From assembly GCA_949358305.1 (NCBI GenBank), contig CASHSZ010000010.1, positions 124,001 to 188,000 of the forward strand: a stretch of 64,000 bases of DNA, read 5' to 3'. Positions within the stretch are counted from its first letter, which is position 1. Every line of letters starts with the position of its first letter. This DNA is from Strigamia acuminata. Lineage: Eukaryota > Arthropoda > Chilopoda > Geophilomorpha > Linotaeniidae. Positions 27,101 to 39,427 of this stretch are shown one piece after another. Below the pieces are notes generated by a model. That model was not told the DNA's origin. It saw nothing but the letters and a program-made list of their open reading frames with translations, and searched no databases. Made by a program: the position numbers and the translations under genes.

Positions 27101-30100
27101 ATTGATTTAGGAGAATAGACTTTTGATCTCATCACAGTTGACTTAGCACAAACACCACAAGACCAATGTCTCTGAATGTTCAGAAATAGTGTTTAAACCT
27201 TAGTAGAAGGCTCCAATGTAAGTTTTAGAAACATCCAACCAATGATTTGGGAGAATAGACTTTTGATCTCATCACAGTTGACTTAGCACAAACACCACAA
27301 GACCAATGTCTCTGAATGTTCAGAAATAGTGTTTAAACCTTAGTAGAAGGCTCCAATGTAAGTTTTAGAGACATCCAACCAATGATTTGGGAGAATAGAC
27401 TTTTGATCTAATCACAGTTGACTTAGCACAAACACCACAAGACCAATGTCTCTGAATGTTTAGAAATAGTGTTTAAACCTTAGTAGAAGTCTCTAATGTA
27501 AGTTTTAGAAACATCCAACCAATGATTTGGGAGAATAGACTTTTGATCTCATCACAGTTGACTTAGCACAAACACCACAAGTCCAATGTGTCTGAATGTT
27601 TATAAATAGTGTTTAAACCTTTGTAGATGTAAGTTTTAGCAACACCCAAGCAATAAATTTTGAAAAAAAAATTTTGAGCTCATTTCAGATCGCAGTTGAC
27701 TTAGCACAAACACCAATGTCTCTGAATGTTCAGAAATAGTGTTTAAACCTTAGTAGAAGGCTCCAATGTAAGTTTTAGAAACATCCAACCAATGATTTGG
27801 GAGAATAGACTTTTGATCTCATCACAGTTGACTTAGCACAAACACCACAAGTCCAATGTCTCTGAATGTTCAGAAATAGTGTTTAAACCTTAGTAGAAGG
27901 CTCCAATGTAAGTTTTAGAAACATCCAACCAATGATTTGGGAGAATAGACTTTTGATCTCATCACAGTTGACTTAGCACAAACACCACAAGTCCAATGTC
28001 TCTGAATGTTCAGAAATAGTGTTTAAACCTTAGTAGAAGGCTCCAATGTAAGTTTTAGAAACATTCAACCATTGATTTAGGAGAATAGACTTTTGATCTC
28101 ATCACAGTTGACTTAGCACAAACACCACAAGACCAATGTCTCTGAATGTTCAGAAATAGTGTTTAAACCTTAGTAGAAAGCTCCAATGTAAGTTTTAAAA
28201 ACATCCAACCAATGATTTGGGAGAATAGACTTTTGATCTCATCACAGTTGACTTAGCACAAACACCACAAGTCCAATGTCTCTGAATGTTCAGAAATAGT
28301 GTTTAAACCTTAGTAGAAGGCTCCAATGTAAGTTTTAGAAACATTCAACCATTGATTTAGGAGAATAGACTTTTGATCTCATCACAGTTGACTTAGCACA
28401 AACACCACAAGACCAATGTCTCTGAATGTTCAGAAATAGTGTTTAAACCTTAGTAGAAGGCTCCAATGTAAATTTTAGAAACATCCAACCAATGATTTGG
28501 GAGAATAGACTTTTGATCTCATCACAGTTGACTTAGCACAAACACCACAAGACCAATGTCTCTGAATGTTCAGAAATAGTGTTTAAACCTTAGTAGAAGG
28601 CTCCAATGTAAGTTTTAGAGACATCCAACCAATGATTTGGGAGAATAGACTTTTGATCTAATCACAGTTGACTTAGCACAAACACCACAAGACCAATGTC
28701 TCTGAATGTTCAGAAATAGTGTTTAAACCTTAGTAGAAGGCTCCAATGTAAGTTTTAGAAACATCCAACCAATGATTTGGGAGAATAGACTTTTGATCTC
28801 ATCACAGTTGACTTAGCACAAACACCACAAGACCAATATCTCTGAATGTTCAGAAATAGTGTTTAAACCTTAGTAGAAGGCTCCAATGTAAGTTTTAGAA
28901 ACATCCAACCAATGATTTGGGAGAATAGACTTTTGATCTCATCACAGTTGACTTAGCAGAAACACCACAAGTCCAATGTCTCTGAATGTTCAGAAATAGT
29001 GTTTAAACCTTAGTAGAAAGCTCCAATGTAAGTTTTAGAAACATCCAACCAATGATTTGGGAGAATAGACTTTTGATCTCATCACAGTTGACTTAGCACA
29101 AACACCACAAGACCAATGTCTCTGAATGTTCAGAAATAGTGTTTAAACCTTAGTAGAAGGCTCCAATGTAAGTTTTAGAAACATCCAACCAATGATCTGG
29201 GAGAATAGACTTTTGATCTCATCACAGTTGACTTAGCACAAGCACCACAAGTCCAATGTGTCTGAATGTTTATAAATAGTGTTTAAACCTTTGTAGAAGC
29301 CTTAAATGTAAGTTTTAGCAACACCCAAGCAATAAATTTTGAAAAAAAAATTTTGAGCTCATTTCAGATCGCAGTTGACTTAGCACAAACACCAATGTCT
29401 CTGAATGTTCAGAAATAGTGTTTAAACCTTAGTAGAAGGCTCCAATGTAAGTTTTAGAAACATCCAACCAATGATTTGGGAGAATAGACTTTTGATCTCA
29501 TCACAGTTGACTTAGCACAAACACCACAAGTCCAATGTCTCTGAATGTTCAGAAATAGTGTTTAAACCTTAGTAGAAAGCTCCAATGTAAGTTTTAGAAA
29601 CATCCAACCAATGATTTGGGAGAATAGACTTTTGATCTCATCACAGTTGACTTAGCACAAACACCACAAGTCCAATGTCTCTGAATGTTCAGAAATAGTG
29701 TTTAAACCTTAGTAGAAGGCTCCAATGTAAGTTTTAGAAACATCCAACCAATGATTTGGGAGAATAGACTTTTGATCTCATCACAGTTGACTTAGCACAA
29801 ACACCACAAGTCCAATGTCTCTGAATGTTCAGAAATAGTGTTTAAACCTTAGTAGAAAGCTCCAATGTAAGTTTTAGAAACATCCAACCAATGATTTGGG
29901 AGAATAGACTTTTGATCTCATCACAGTTGACTTAGCACAAACACCACAAGTCCAATGTCTCTGAATGTTCAGAAATAGTGTTTAAACCTTAGTAGAAGGC
30001 TCCAATGTAAGTTTTAGAAACATTCAATCATTGATTTAGGAGAATAGACTTTTGATCTCATCACAGTTGACTTAGCACAAACACCACAAGACCAATGTCT

Positions 30101-30144
30101 CTGAATGTTCAGAAATAGTGTTTAAACCTTAGTAGAAGGCTCCA
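17438..30144. repeat. Large satellite duplication, copy B (offset 17,437 bp)
   Basis: This is the partner of 1-12707. It starts with the same GAGACATCC-type monomer as position 1 and carries the same order of monomer subtypes and private substitutions. I found no length difference across the first 12.7 kb, judged from the constant D-monomer spacing. The copy is probably recent, or kept uniform by unequal exchange or conversion. An assembler repeat error is the alternative. Confidence 0.88.
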
Positions 30145-31953
30145 ATGTAAGTTTTAGAAACATCCAACCAATGATTTGGGAGAATAGACTTTTGATCTCA
30201 TCACAGTTGACTTAGCACAAACACCACAAGACCAATGTCTCTGAATGTTCAGAAATAGTGTTTAAACCTTAGTAGAAGGCTCCAATGTAAGTTTTAGAGA
30301 CATCCAACCAATGATTTGGGAGAATAGACTTTTGATCTAATCACAGTTGACTTAGCACAAACACCACAAGACCAATGTCTCTGAATGTTTAGAAATAGTG
30401 TTTAAACCTTAGTAGAAGGCTCTAATGTAAGTTTTAGAAACATCCAACCAATGATTTGGGAGAATAGACTTTTGATCTCATCACAGTTGACTTAGCACAA
30501 ACACCACAAGTCCAATGTGTCTGAATGTTTATAAATAGTGTTTAAACCTTTGTAGATGTAAGTTTTAGCAACACCCAAGCAATAAATTTTGAAAAAAAAA
30601 TTTTGAGCTCATTTCAGATCGCAGTTGACTTAGCACAAACACCAATGTCTCTGAATGTTCAGAAATAGTGTTTAAACCTTAGTAGAAGGCTCCAATGTAA
30701 GTTTTAGAAACATCCAACCAATGATTTGGGAGAATAGACTTTTGATCTCATCACAGTTGACTTAGCACAAACACCACAAGTCCAATGTCTCTGAATGTTC
30801 AGAAATAGTGTTTAAACCTTAGTAGAAGGCTCCAATGTAAGTTTTAGAGACATCCAACCAATGATTTGGGAGAATAGACTTTTGATCTCATCACAGTTGA
30901 CTTAGCACAAACACCACAAGTCCAATGTCTCTGAATGTTCAGAAATAGTGTTTAAACCTTAGTAGAAGGCTCCAATGTAAGTTTTAGAAACATTCAACCA
31001 TTGATTTAGGAGAATAGACTTTTGATCTCATCACAGTTGACTTAGCACAAACACCACAAGACCAATGTCTCTGAATGTTCAGAAATAGTGTTTAAACCTT
31101 AGTAGAAGGCTCCAATGTAAATTTTAGAAACATCCAACCAATGATTTGGGAGAATAGACTTTTGATCTCATCACAGTTGACTTAGCACAAACACCACAAG
31201 ACCAATGTCTCTGAATGTTCAGAAATAGTGTTTAAACCTTAGTAGAAGGCTCCAATGTAAGTTTTAGAGACATCCAACCAATGATTTGGGAGAATAGACT
31301 TTTGATCTAATCACAGTTGACTTAGCACAAACACCACAAGACCAATGTCTCTGAATGTTCAGAAATAGTGTTTAAACCTTAGTAGAAGGCTCCAATGTAA
31401 GTTTTAGAAACATCCAACCAATGATTTGGGAGAATAGACTTTTGATCTCATCACAGTTGACTTAGCACAAACACCACAAGACCAATGTCTCTGAATGTTC
31501 AGAAATAGTGTTTAAACCTTAGTAGAAGGCTCCAATGTAAGTTTTAGAAACATCCAACCAATGATTTGGGAGAATAGACTTTTGATCTCATCACAGTTGA
31601 CTTAGCAGAAACACCACAAGTCCAATGTCTCTGAATGTTCAGAAATAGTGTTTAAACCTTAGTAGAAGGCTCCAATGTAAGTTTTAGAAACATTCAACCA
31701 TTGATTTAGGAGAATAGACTTTTGATCTCATCACAGTTGACTTAGCACAAACACCACAAGACCAATGTCTCTGAATGTTCAGAAATAGTGTTTAAACCTT
31801 AGTAGAAGGCTCCAATGTAAGTTTTAGAAACATCCAACCAATGATTTGGGAGAATAGACTTTTGATCTCATCACAGTTGACTTAGCACAAACACAACAAG
31901 TCCAATGTGTCTGAATGTTTATAAATAGTGTTTAAACCTTTGTAGAAGCCTTA
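29305..31953. repeat. 2.65-kb higher-order repeat unit, copy 2
   Basis: This is the second copy of the 2,649-bp unit at 15489-18137, with identical spacing between D monomers (1,251 and 1,398 bp). Its left part also lies in large duplication copy B, so overlapping duplication events built this region. Confidence 0.85.
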
Positions 31954-33631
31954 AATGTAAGTTTTAGCAACACCCAAGCAATAAATTTTGAAAAAAAAAT
32001 TTTGAGCTCATTTCAGATCGCAGTTGACTTAGCACAAACACCAATGTCTCTGAATGTTCAGAAATAGTGTTTAAACCTTAGTAGAAGGCTCCAATGTAAG
32101 TTTTAGAGACATCCAACCAATGATTTGGGAGAATAGACTTTTGATCTAATCACAGTTGACTTAGCACAAACACCACAAGACCAATGTCTCTGAATGTTCA
32201 GAAATAGTGTTTAAACCTTAGTAGAAGGCTCCAATGTAAGTTTTAGAAACATCCAACCAATGATTTGGGAGAATAGACTTTTGATCTCATCACAGTTGAC
32301 TTAGCACAAACACCACAAGACCAATGTCTCTGAATGTTCAGAAATAGTGTTTAAACCTTAGTAGAAGGCTCCAATGTAAGTTTTAGAAACATCCAACCAA
32401 TGATTTGGGAGAATAGACTTTTGATCTCATCACAGTTGACTTAGCAGAAACACCACAAGTCCAATGTCTCTGAATGTTCAGAAATAGTGTTTAAACCTTA
32501 GTAGAAGGCTCCAATGTAAGTTTTAGAAACATTCAACCATTGATTTAGGAGAATAGACTTTTGATCTCATCACAGTTGACTTAGCACAAACACCACAAGA
32601 CCAATGTCTCTGAATGTTCAGAAATAGTGTTTAAACCTTAGTAGAAGGCTCCAATGTAAGTTTTAGAAACATCCAACCAATGATTTGGGAGAATAGACTT
32701 TTGATCTCATCACAGTTGACTTAGCACAAACACAACAAGTCCAATGTGTCTGAATGTTTATAAATAGTGTTTAAACCTTTGTAGAAGCCTTAAATGTAAG
32801 TTTTAGCAACACCCAAGCAATAAATTTTGAAAAAAAAATTTTGAGCTCATTTCAGATCGCAGTTGACTTAGCACAAACACCAATGTCTCTGAATGTTCAG
32901 AAATAGTGTTTAAACCTTAGTAGAAGGCTCCAATGTAAGTTTTAGAAACATCCAACCAATGATTTGGGAGAATAGACTTTTGATCTCATCACAGTTGACT
33001 TAGCACAAACACCACAAGTCCAATGTCTCTGAATGTTCAGAAATAGTGTTTAAACCTTAGTAGAAAGCTCCAATGTAAGTTTTAGAAACATCCAACCAAT
33101 GATTTGGGAGAATAGACTTTTGATCTCATCACAGTTGACTTAGCACAAACACCACAAGACCAATGTCTCTGAATGTTCAGAAATAGTGTTTAAACCTTAG
33201 TAGAAGGCTCCAATGTAAGTTTTAGAAACATCCAACCAATGATTTGGGAGAATAGACTTTTGATCTCATCACAGTTGACTTAGCAGAAACACCACAAGTC
33301 CAATGTCTCTGAATGTTCAGAAATAGTGTTTAAACCTTAGTAGAAGGCTCCAATGTAAGTTTTAGAAACATTCAACCATTGATTTAGGAGAATAGACTTT
33401 TGATCTCATCACAGTTGACTTAGCACAAACACCACAAGACCAATGTCTCTGAATGTTCAGAAATAGTGTTTAAACCTTAGTAGAAGGCTCCAATGTAAGT
33501 TTTAGAAACATCCAACCAATGATTTGGGAGAATAGACTTTTGATCTCATCACAGTTGACTTAGCACAAACACCACAAGTCCAATGTGTCTGAATGTTTAT
33601 AAATAGTGTTTAAACCTTTGTAGAAGCCTTA
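31954..33631. repeat. 839-bp hexameric higher-order repeat, two tandem copies
   Basis: D monomers at 31954, 32793 and 33632 are spaced exactly 839 bp apart, one D of 139 bp plus five 140-bp monomers. Both copies end GCAGAAACACC type, TTCAACCATTG type, then GTGTCTG type. A private CACAACAAG variant appears just before the D at 31954 and again before the D at 32793, which supports a recent tandem duplication. The second monomer differs between the copies. Confidence 0.88.
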
Positions 33632-35030
33632 AATGTAAGTTTTAGCAACACCCAAGCAATAAATTTTGAAAAAAAAATTTTGAGCTCATTTCAGATCGCA
33701 GTTGACTTAGCACAAACACCAATGTCTCTGAATGTTCAGAAATAGTGTTTAAACCTTAGTAGAAGGCTCCAATGTAAGTTTTAGAAACATCCAACCAATG
33801 ATTTGGGAGAATAGACTTTTGATCTCATCACAGTTGACTTAGCACAAACACCACAAGTCCAATGTCTCTGAATGTTCAGAAATAGTGTTTAAACCTTAGT
33901 AGAAAGCTCCAATGTAAGTTTTAGAAACATCCAACCAATGATTTGGGAGAATAGACTTTTGATCTCATCACAGTTGACTTAGCACAAACACCACAAGTCC
34001 AATGTCTCTGAATGTTCAGAAATAGTGTTTAAACCTTAGTAGAAGGCTCCAATGTAAGTTTTAGAAACATCCAACCAATGATTTGGGAGAATAGACTTTT
34101 GATCTCATCACAGTTGACTTAGCACAAACACCACAAGTCCAATGTCTCTGAATGTTCAGAAATAGTGTTTAAACCTTAGTAGAAAGCTCCAATGTAAGTT
34201 TTAGAAACATCCAACCAATGATTTGGGAGAATAGACTTTTGATCTCATCACAGTTGACTTAGCACAAACACCACAAGTCCAATGTCTCTGAATGTTCAGA
34301 AATAGTGTTTAAACCTTAGTAGAAGGCTCCAATGTAAGTTTTAGAAACATTCAATCATTGATTTAGGAGAATAGACTTTTGATCTCATCACAGTTGACTT
34401 AGCACAAACACCACAAGACCAATGTCTCTGAATGTTCAGAAATAGTGTTTAAACCTTAGTAGAAGGCTCCAATGTAAGTTTTAGAAACATCCAACCAATG
34501 ATTTGGGAGAATAGACTTTTGATCTCATCACAGTTGACTTAGCACAAACACCACAAGACCAATGTCTCTGAATGTTCAGAAATAGTGTTTAAACCTTAGT
34601 AGAAGGCTCCAATGTAAGTTTTAGAGACATCCAACCAATGATTTGGGAGAATAGACTTTTGATCTAATCACAGTTGACTTAGCACAAACACCACAAGACC
34701 AATGTCTCTGAATGTTCAGAAATAGTGTTTAAACCTTAGTAGAAGGCTCCAATGTAAGTTTTAGAAACATCCAACCAATGATTTGGGAGAATAGACTTTT
34801 GATCTCATCACAGTTGACTTAGCACAAACACCACAAGACCAATGTCTCTGAATGTTCAGAAATAGTGTTTAAACCTTAGTAGAAGGCTCCAATGTAAGTT
34901 TTAGAAACATCCAACCAATGATTTGGGAGAATAGACTTTTGATCTCATCACAGTTGACTTAGCACAAACACCACAAGTCCAATGTCTCTGAATGTTCAGA
35001 AATAGTGTTTAAACCTTAGTAGAAGCTTTC

Positions 35031-35177
35031 AATATAAGTTTTAGCAACACCCAAGCAATAAATTTTGAAAAAAAAATTTTGAGTTCATTTCACATCGCAG
35101 TTGACTTAGCACAAACACCACAAGACCAATGTCTCTGAATGTTCAGAAATAGTGTTTAAACCTTAGTAGAAGGCTCC
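35031..35177. repeat. 147-bp D-like monomer retaining the 8-bp segment
   Basis: This monomer has the D-type middle (GCAACACCCAAGCAATAAAT and the A9 tract) but keeps the ACCACAAGACC segment that all other D monomers lack. It also has private changes: it starts AATATAAG after AGAAGCTTTC, and carries GAGTTCATTT and CACATCGCAG. The preceding monomer lacks the usual GTGTCTG/TTTATAAATAG signature. It may be an ancestral D form from before the 8-bp deletion, or a recombinant. Confidence 0.9.
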
Positions 35178-35317
35178 AATGTAAGTTTTAGAAACATCCA
35201 ACTAATGATTTGGGAGAATAGACTTTTGATCTCATCACAGTTGACTTAGCACAAACACCACAAGTCCAATGTCTCTGAATGTTCAGAAATAGTGTTTAAA
35301 CCTTAGTAGAAGGCTCC

Positions 35318-35449
35318 AATGTAAGTTTTAGAAACATCCAACCAATGATTTGGGAGAATAGACTTTTGATCTCATCACAGTTGACTTAGCACAAACACCA
35401 ATGTCTCTGAATGTTCAGAAATAGTGTTTAAACCTTAGTAGAAGGCTCC
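35318..35449. repeat. 132-bp chimeric monomer (regular front, D back)
   Basis: This has the same structure as the chimera at 14097: a regular front half joined to the D-type back half with the 8-bp deletion. It lies two monomers after the unusual 147-bp D-like monomer. Confidence 0.9.
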
Positions 35450-38098
35450 AATGTAAGTTTTAGAAACATCCAACCAATGATTTGGGAGAATAGACTTTTG
35501 ATCTCATCACAGTTGACTTAGCACAAACACCACAAGTCCAATGTCTCTGAATGTTCAGAAATAGTGTTTAAACCTTAGTAGAAAGCTCCAATGTAAGTTT
35601 TAGAAACATCCAACCAATGATTTGGGAGAATAGACTTTTGATCTCATCACAGTTGACTTAGCACAAACACCACAAGTCCAATGTCTCTGAATGTTCAGAA
35701 ATAGTGTTTAAACCTTAGTAGAAGGCTCCAATGTAAGTTTTAGAAACATTCAACCATTGATTTAGGAGAATAGACTTTTGATCTCATCACAGTTGACTTA
35801 GCACAAACACCACAAGACCAATGTCTCTGAATGTTCAGAAATAGTGTTTAAACCTTAGTAGAAGGCTCCAATGTAAATTTTAGAAACATCCAACCAATGA
35901 TTTGGGAGAATAGACTTTTGATCTCATCACAGTTGACTTAGCACAAACACCACAAGACCAATGTCTCTGAATGTTCAGAAATAGTGTTTAAACCTTAGTA
36001 GAAGGCTCCAATGTAAGTTTTAGAGACATCCAACCAATGATTTGGGAGAATAGACTTTTGATCTAATCACAGTTGACTTAGCACAAACACCACAAGACCA
36101 ATGTCTCTGAATGTTCAGAAATAGTGTTTAAACCTTAGTAGAAGGCTCCAATGTAAGTTTTAGAAACATCCAACCAATGATTTGGGAGAATAGACTTTTG
36201 ATCTCATCACAGTTGACTTAGCAGAAACACCACAAGTCCAATGTCTCTGAATGTTCAGAAATAGTGTTTAAACCTTAGTAGAAGGCTCCAATGTAAGTTT
36301 TAGAAACATTCAACCATTGATTTAGGAGAATAGACTTTTGATCTCATCACAGTTGACTTAGCACAAACACCACAAGACCAATGTCTCTGAATGTTCAGAA
36401 ATAGTGTTTAAACCTTAGTAGAAGGCTCCAATGTAAGTTTTAGAAACATCCAACCAATGATCTGGGAGAATAGACTTTTGATCTCATCACAGTTGACTTA
36501 GCACAAGCACCACAAGTCCAATGTGTCTGAATGTTTATAAATAGTGTTTAAACCTTTGTAGAAGCCTTAAATGTAAGTTTTAGCAACACCCAAGCAATAA
36601 ATTTTGAAAAAAAAATTTTGAGCTCATTTCAGATCGCAGTTGACTTAGCACAAACACCAATGTCTCTGAATGTTCAGAAATAGTGTTTAAACCTTAGTAG
36701 AAGGCTCCAATGTAAGTTTTAGAAACATCCAACCAATGATTTGGGAGAATAGACTTTTGATCTCATCACAGTTGACTTAGCACAAACACCACAAGTCCAA
36801 TGTCTCTGAATGTTCAGAAATAGTGTTTAAACCTTAGTAGAAAGCTCCAATGTAAGTTTTAGAAACATCCAACCAATGATTTGGGAGAATAGACTTTTGA
36901 TCTCATCACAGTTGACTTAGCACAAACACCACAAGTCCAATGTCTCTGAATGTTCAGAAATAGTGTTTAAACCTTAGTAGAAGGCTCCAATGTAAGTTTT
37001 AGAAACATCCAACCAATGATTTGGGAGAATAGACTTTTGATCTCATCACAGTTGACTTAGCACAAACACCACAAGTCCAATGTCTCTGAATGTTCAGAAA
37101 TAGTGTTTAAACCTTAGTAGAAAGCTCCAATGTAAGTTTTAGAAACATCCAACCAATGATTTGGGAGAATAGACTTTTGATCTCATCACAGTTGACTTAG
37201 CACAAACACCACAAGTCCAATGTCTCTGAATGTTCAGAAATAGTGTTTAAACCTTAGTAGAAGGCTCCAATGTAAGTTTTAGAAACATTCAATCATTGAT
37301 TTAGGAGAATAGACTTTTGATCTCATCACAGTTGACTTAGCACAAACACCACAAGACCAATGTCTCTGAATGTTCAGAAATAGTGTTTAAACCTTAGTAG
37401 AAGGCTCCAATGTAAGTTTTAGAAACATCCAACCAATGATTTGGGAGAATAGACTTTTGATCTCATCACAGTTGACTTAGCACAAACACCACAAGACCAA
37501 TGTCTCTGAATGTTCAGAAATAGTGTTTAAACCTTAGTAGAAGGCTCCAATGTAAGTTTTAGAGACATCCAACCAATGATTTGGGAGAATAGACTTTTGA
37601 TCTAATCACAGTTGACTTAGCACAAACACCACAAGACCAATGTCTCTGAATGTTTAGAAATAGTGTTTAAACCTTAGTAGAAGGCTCTAATGTAAGTTTT
37701 AGAAACATCCAACCAATGATTTGGGAGAATAGACTTTTGATCTCATCACAGTTGACTTAGCACAAACACCACAAGTCCAATGTGTATGAATGTTTATAAA
37801 TAGTGTTTAAACCTTTGTAGATGTAAGTTTTAGCAACACCCAAGCAATAAATTTTGAAAAAAAAATTTTGAGCTCATTTCAGATCGCAGTTGACTTAGCA
37901 CAAACACCAATGTCTCTGAATGTTCAGAAATAGTGTTTAAACCTTAGTAGAAGGCTCCAATGTAAGTTTTAGAAACATCCAACCAATGATTTGGGAGAAT
38001 AGACTTTTGATCTCATCACAGTTGACTTAGCACAAACACCACAAGTCCAATGTCTCTGAATGTTCAGAAATAGTGTTTAAACCTTAGTAGAAGGCTCC

Positions 38099-38230
38099 AA
38101 TGTAAGTTTTAGAAACATCCAACCAATGATTTGGGAGAATAGACTTTTGATCTCATCACAGTTGACTTAGCACAAACACCAATGTCTCTGAATGTTCAGA
38201 AATAGTGTTTAAACCTTAGTAGAAGGCTCC
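38099..38230. repeat. 132-bp chimeric monomer (regular front, D back)
   Basis: This chimera lies 1.2 kb before the first retroelement. Paralogues at 49192 (+11,093 bp) and 53643 (+15,544 bp) have the same structure and context. Confidence 0.9.
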
Positions 38231-39423
38231 AATGTAAGTTTTAGAAACATCCAACCAATGATTTGGGAGAATAGACTTTTGATCTCATCACAGTTGACTT
38301 AGCACAAACACCACAAGTCCAATGTCTCTGAATGTTCAGAAATAGTGTTTAAACCTTAGTAGAAAGCTCCAATGTAAGTTTTAGAAACATCCAACCAATG
38401 ATTTGGGAGAATAGACTTTTGATCTCATCACAGTTGACTTAGCACAAACACCACAAGTCCAATGTCTCTGAATGTTCAGAAATAGTGTTTAAACCTTAGT
38501 AGAAGGCTCCAATGTAAGTTTTAGAAACATTCAACCATTGATTTAGGAGAATAGACTTTTGATCTCATCACAGTTGACTTAGCACAAACACCACAAGACC
38601 AATGTCTCTGAATGTTCAGAAATAGTGTTTAAACCTTAGTAGAAGGCTCCAATGTAAATTTTAGAAACATCCAACCAATGATTTGGGAGAATAGACTTTT
38701 GATCTCATCACAGTTGACTTAGCACAAACACCACAAGACCAATGTCTCTGAATGTTCAGAAATAGTGTTTAAACCTTAGTAGAAGGCTCCAATGTAAGTT
38801 TTAGAGACATCCAACCAATGATTTGGGAGAATAGACTTTTGATCTAATCACAGTTGACTTAGCACAAACACCACAAGACCAATGTCTCTGAATGTTCAGA
38901 AATAGTGTTTAAACCTTAGTAGAAGGCTCCAATGTAAGTTTTAGAAACATCCAACCAATGATTTGGGAGAATAGACTTTTGATCTCATCACAGTTGACTT
39001 AGCAGAAACACCACAAGTCCAATGTCTCTGAATGTTCAGAAATAGTGTTTAAACCTTAGTAGAAGGCTCCAATGTAAGTTTTAGAAACATTCAACCATTG
39101 ATTTAGGAGAATAGACTTTTGATCTCATCACAGTTGACTTAGCACAAACACCACAAGACCAATGTCTCTGAATGTTCAGAAATAGTGTTTAAACCTTAGT
39201 AGAAGGCTCCAATGTAAGTTTTAGAAACATCCAACCAATGATCTGGGAGAATAGACTTTTGATCTCATCACAGTTGACTTAGCACAAGCACCACAAGTCC
39301 AATGTGTCTGAATGTTTATAAATAGTGTTTAAACCTTTGTAGAAGCCTTAAATGTAAGTTTTAGCAACACCCAAGCAATAAATTTTGAAAAAAAAATTTT
39401 GAGCTCATTTCAGATCGCAGTTG

Positions 39424-39427
39424 ACTT
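39424..39427. other. Target site duplication ACTT, left of element copy 1
   Basis: The satellite reads CAGTTGACTT up to the LTR, and the right flank resumes with ACTTAGCACAAAC at 46206. The uninterrupted D sequence is CAGTTGACTTAGCACAAAC, so ACTT is duplicated. Four bp falls in the 4-6 bp range reported for BEL/Pao insertions. Confidence 0.9.

Larger units (their letters stand above)
1..39427. repeat. 140-bp satellite array, block I
   Basis: This is an uninterrupted head-to-tail array of a 140-bp monomer; successive copies of AATGTAAGTTTTAGAAACAT start at 1, 141, 281, 421 and 561. All monomers I read point the same way. A regular monomer has 51 G+C of 140 (36%). Recurrent variants mark subtypes: TTCAACCATTGATTTAGG, GAGACATCC paired with CTAATCAC, GCAGAAACACC, GTAAATTTTAG, and a GTGTCTGAATGTTTATAAAT monomer that precedes each divergent D monomer. 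No long reading frame crosses the block, and stops recur in all frames. The size, homogeneity and higher-order order fit centromeric or pericentromeric satellite, but location and function are inferred. The block ends inside a D monomer where the LTR element is inserted. Confidence 0.98.

Noticed and set aside
1-39427. CRISPR array or bacterial repeat locus
   Set aside because: There is no constant repeat with unique spacers; the whole 140-bp period is repeated, and the context contains an animal-type retrotransposon.
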